Below the pieces are notes generated by a model. It ran no database searches, was not told where the DNA came from, and worked only from the letters and a program-made list of their open reading frames with translations. From positions 1-27,642 of the forward strand of contig CAZHZT010000075.1 of NCBI GenBank assembly GCA_964537285.1: DNA of 27,642 nucleotides, read 5' to 3'. Source of the DNA: CAZHZT01 sp964537285 (GTDB taxonomy: Bacteria > Bacteroidota > Bacteroidia > Chitinophagales > Saprospiraceae). A program made the translations under genes and the position numbers. This document shows positions 25,455 to 27,642 of the stretch, in pieces (the first letter of the stretch is position 1; every line of letters begins with the position of its first letter).

Positions 25455-26501
25455 ATGGATATTTCTTTTTTAATCATGATCCTGGGTTTTTCTCTGGCAT
25501 CTTATTCAGTAGTTGGTAACGATGTTATCCAAACCCTGGGAACCTTCCTTACCTCTAACGAAAAACGCCCCTGGTGGGTGCTTTTTCTGTTTGCAGGTAG
25601 TATTCTTACCGCCGTCTTGGTGTACGGTTGGCTCGATCCATATAATGAACATGTTTTTGGTGTTGCCTACGGTAAATTAGATTCCTTCAATGTTTCTGCA
25701 AACCTTGAATGGTACTACTTACTCCCTCCTCTTGTGCTTTTGATGATTACGCGCCTCGGGATTCCCGTAAGTACAACCTTTATGATCCTGACTCTTTTTT
25801 CCATTGATAAAATATCAGGTGATAGTGCCGGAGAAATCCTCTCTGCTCTATTGGATTGGAATTCGAAATTAGGAGGAATAGTTTTTAAATCTCTGATGGG
25901 ATACCTCATTGCATTTACTACAGCCATTGCGGTATACCTTGCCGTCACGCGTGTACTGGAAAAAAGATTTCTGGAAAACCCCATAACGAAGAATGAACAA
26001 AGATGGTGGACGGTTGCCCAGTGGTTATCTACCGGCCTTTTATGGTCTCAGTGGTTGATACAAGACCTGGCGAATATCTACATATACCTGAGAGGGCGAG
26101 GTGAAATTCCTACCAGCTTGTTTTTGTTTACTTTGTTTATCCTTTTGGCGCTGTTAGCATACATCTTCTACAGCAAAGGGGGTGCCGTACAAGGTATTGT
26201 AAAAGCCAAGACCAATACTACAGATATCCGTTCCGCTACTATCATTGACTTTATATACGCCATAGTTCTTTTAGTGTTTAAATACGATACATTCGGTATA
26301 TGGGGTAAACTTCCAATGAGTACCACATGGGTTTTTATCGGTTTGTTGGCAGGTCGTGAGATCGGTATCCGACTGCGCCTTGAAAAGCGCCTCAGCAGAG
26401 CTACAACTGCAGATATTACAAGGGATTTAGGTAAGGTTTTTATCGGTTTGGTCGTTAGTGTTGTATTAGTCGTTGTTATCAAATTGATTGGAAGCAACTG
26501 A
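25455..26501 (+). CDS. PiT-like inorganic phosphate transporter, divergent
   Basis: A 348-residue protein with about eight or nine hydrophobic segments. The two PiT half-signatures are recognisable but altered: VVGNDVIQTLGTFLTS near residues 20-35 (usual GANDVANAxGT) and SQWLIQDLANIYIYLRG near 198-214 in the second half. GIPVSTTFMI and LPMSTTWVFIGLLAGRE correspond to the PVSTT...G motifs of the family. The conserved Asp of both halves is kept. The product probably co-transports phosphate with Na+ or H+ across the inner membrane, but the divergence leaves substrate open. It is preceded by a strong terminator, so it is likely a separate transcript from the receptor. Heptad array C starts right after its TGA. 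Confidence 0.75.
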   Translation: MDISFLIMILGFSLASYSVVGNDVIQTLGTFLTSNEKRPWWVLFLFAGSILTAVLVYGWLDPYNEHVFGVAYGKLDSFNVSANLEWYYLLPPLVLLMITRLGIPVSTTFMILTLFSIDKISGDSAGEILSALLDWNSKLGGIVFKSLMGYLIAFTTAIAVYLAVTRVLEKRFLENPITKNEQRWWTVAQWLSTGLLWSQWLIQDLANIYIYLRGRGEIPTSLFLFTLFILLALLAYIFYSKGGAVQGIVKAKTNTTDIRSATIIDFIYAIVLLVFKYDTFGIWGKLPMSTTWVFIGLLAGREIGIRLRLEKRLSRATTADITRDLGKVFIGLVVSVVLVVVIKLIGSN

Positions 26502-26568
26502 TTCGCGGTAAACGGTAAACGGTGAACGGTGAACGGGAAACGGTAAACGGTGAACGGTTGAAGGTTAA
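26502..26568 (+). repeat. Heptad repeat array C (CGGTRAA)n
   Basis: Starting at the base after the transporter TGA: TTCGCGGTAAA, CGGTAAA, CGGTGAA, CGGTGAA, CGGGAAA, CGGTAAA, CGGTGAA and a decayed end. This is about nine 7-bp units in the gene's own direction. The lead-in TTCGCGGT is the same as in array A. Confidence 0.88.
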
Positions 26569-26605
26569 CTTTTTAAAGCTTACTTTTTCCATGCGTCTTT
26601 TGGTT

Positions 26606-26627
26606 CTTTAATTATCACAACTTGGGT
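26606..26627 (+). promoter_or_regulatory. Conserved motif upstream of the stress protein gene
   Basis: AATTATCAC directly joined to AACTTGGGTTAA lies about 20 bp before the ATG at 26649. The same two strings occur in the right arm of P2 (2779-2817), there separated by about 20 bp of palindrome, before TamL. This is a possible regulatory or repeat core; its function is unknown. Confidence 0.4.
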
Positions 26628-26648
26628 TAAAAAGCAAAATCTATATCA

Positions 26649-27470
26649 ATGAAACATATATTATTTCCTACCGACTTTTCTTTAAGTGCACAGAATGCAT
26701 TTTTATACGCAATAAATATTGCATCAAAAATCGATGCTAAAATAACACTCCTGCACGTTGTGCATAGCCCTATTCATGTTCCGAAAGAACCAATTTCGGA
26801 AGAAGTTGATAACTGGCTTAAAGAAGGAAACTACAGTGCGTGCTTTGAAGAAATGACCAAAATTCTCCCTCCTGAAATTGTTTCTATTCCGGAAGTAGAA
26901 AAAATTCTTCAACATGGCAAAACAATTGAAACTATTCTGAAGATAATAAATGACTCCCATCCCGACCTTGTTGTTATGGGTACTAAAGGAGCAGATAATT
27001 TAAAATCTCTTTTCTTTGGAAGCCACACTTCCAACCTGATTGAACAAACGGATGTAAATGTTTTAGAAGTTCCGGACGAAGCTTCCTTTAAAGATTTTAA
27101 CAATATCGCCTTTGCCTGCGATTTTCAATTGATTACTGAAGCGGCAATTCGCGAAGTGGTGGATTTTGCAAAAAAGTTCGATGCTGAAGTGCATTGCTTC
27201 CACGTCAATATTTCGAACAACCCGGTACTTGAGGCAAAAATCCCTGAACTGGCCAAGCCTTTTGAAGGCGAAAAAGTTACCTTCCAACTAGTTGAAGCAA
27301 GCTATGTACCCGAAGGGATTGAGAAGTTTGCCAATAAAATAAATGCAGACCTGATCGCAACTTATACACACCAGTACACTCCGTTCCAACGCATTTTCCA
27401 GGTCAGCTATACCGAGAAGCTCGTATTGCACTCCGAGTTACCTCTTCTAGCGGTAAAAACACGAAATTAA
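26649..27470 (+). CDS. Tandem universal stress protein (UspA family)
   Basis: A 273-residue cytosolic protein made of two Usp domains (about 1-138 and 147-271). Domain 1 starts MKHILFPTDFS and carries the complete ATP-binding motif G-2x-G-9x-G-S (Gly111, Gly114, Gly124, Ser125 in MGTKGADNLKSLFFGS). Domain 2 starts NIAFACDF and lacks that motif (TYTHQYTPFQRIFQVSYTEK), so it is probably the non-binding half. Such proteins help survival under stress or energy limitation; no specific partner is shown by context. The start follows a short motif region shared with the TamL upstream region. Confidence 0.9.
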   Translation: MKHILFPTDFSLSAQNAFLYAINIASKIDAKITLLHVVHSPIHVPKEPISEEVDNWLKEGNYSACFEEMTKILPPEIVSIPEVEKILQHGKTIETILKIINDSHPDLVVMGTKGADNLKSLFFGSHTSNLIEQTDVNVLEVPDEASFKDFNNIAFACDFQLITEAAIREVVDFAKKFDAEVHCFHVNISNNPVLEAKIPELAKPFEGEKVTFQLVEASYVPEGIEKFANKINADLIATYTHQYTPFQRIFQVSYTEKLVLHSELPLLAVKTRN

Positions 27471-27522
27471 TGAGGATGAGGATATGAAGCGTATTTTATA
27501 TTAAGAGGCTGTTCTTTTTTTG

Positions 27523-27545
27523 GGTTCTAGATGATTTCATTTGGT
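27523..27545 (-). repeat. 23-bp repeat, right copy (inverted partner of 147-169)
   Basis: GGTTCTAGATGATTTCATTT followed by GGT is the reverse complement of 147-169 with one mismatch. It lies in the gene-free 172-bp right edge, after the stress protein gene. Confidence 0.6.
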
Positions 27546-27593
27546 AAATATTTATAAAAAATATTTATATTTTGCTGCTGATCAATGTTTTAT

Positions 27594-27631
27594 CTACTTT
27601 TTTCTTGATAAAAAAGTAGCAAAAAATCAAG
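27594..27631. repeat. CTACTTTTTT/AAAAAAGTAG hairpin with overlapping pairing
   Basis: CTACTTTTTT (27594-27603) pairs with AAAAAAGTAG (27610-27619) around the loop CTTGAT, which is itself complementary to ATCAAG at 27626-27631, so a pseudoknot-like or switching fold is possible. From memory, very similar strings occur repeatedly between genes in Bacteroidota genomes. Confidence 0.55.
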
Positions 27632-27642
27632 GCTGTATTCAA

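Noticed and set aside
202..27545. Composite transposon or prophage bounded by repeats
   Set aside because: No transposase, integrase or phage gene is present and the content is mainly housekeeping and envelope genes.

Overview
The window looks like chromosomal DNA from a member of the Bacteroidota. The evidence is a PKD-repeat giant protein with a type-B type IX secretion (T9SS) C-terminal signal, a TamL-type lipidated Omp85 protein, a BatA/VWA membrane protein, an OmpA protein with TPR and PD40 repeats, a carboxypeptidase-regulatory-domain TonB-dependent receptor, and a textbook TTG-N20-TAnnTTTG promoter before rpsP. A marine or sludge Saprospiria-like lineage is my inference from gene style. 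No rRNA, tRNA, CRISPR array, prophage or transposase gene is visible, and no gene is cut by a window edge.

Layout. 1-382: gene-free, with REP-like hairpins and a long palindrome. 383-2689 (minus): saccharopine dehydrogenase family protein and TrmH/SpoU RNA methyltransferase, which is divergent from TamL (2856-5333, plus). 5457-10632 (minus): a housekeeping run that reads, in transcription order, LytS-type histidine kinase, shikimate kinase, ribosomal protein S16, RluD-type pseudouridine synthase, LuxC-type acyl-CoA reductase and endonuclease III. 10956-20394 (minus): BatA-like VWA protein, OmpA/PD40/TPR protein and a 1695-residue PKD protein, a cell-envelope and T9SS block. 20901-27470 (plus): beta-helix lipoprotein, TonB-dependent receptor, PiT-like phosphate transporter and tandem universal stress protein.

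The coding content is mostly recognisable; the unusual material lies between the genes. Six long, nearly perfect inverted repeats (arms 25-42 bp, most loops 0-4 nt) occupy six of the gaps. Their stems are unrelated to one another, and they occur at convergent, divergent and tandem junctions. Most have T-rich left and A-rich right edges, the opposite of an intrinsic terminator. Some seem to be built inside short conserved cores: GTTCTTTGA/TCAAAGAAC occurs three times, once with a large palindrome in its loop. Separately, three arrays of a degenerate 7-bp unit (CGGNNAA) each begin at, or just inside, the 3' end of a gene and read in that gene's direction.

The beta-helix/TonB-receptor locus carries three apparent frameshifts: a T9 tract in one signal peptide, a CT/T tract in the other, and a one-base loss before the receptor's last quarter. 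Every other substantial gene in the window is intact. Sequencing error, selection against expression during cloning, phase variation and decay are all possible, and re-sequencing would separate them.
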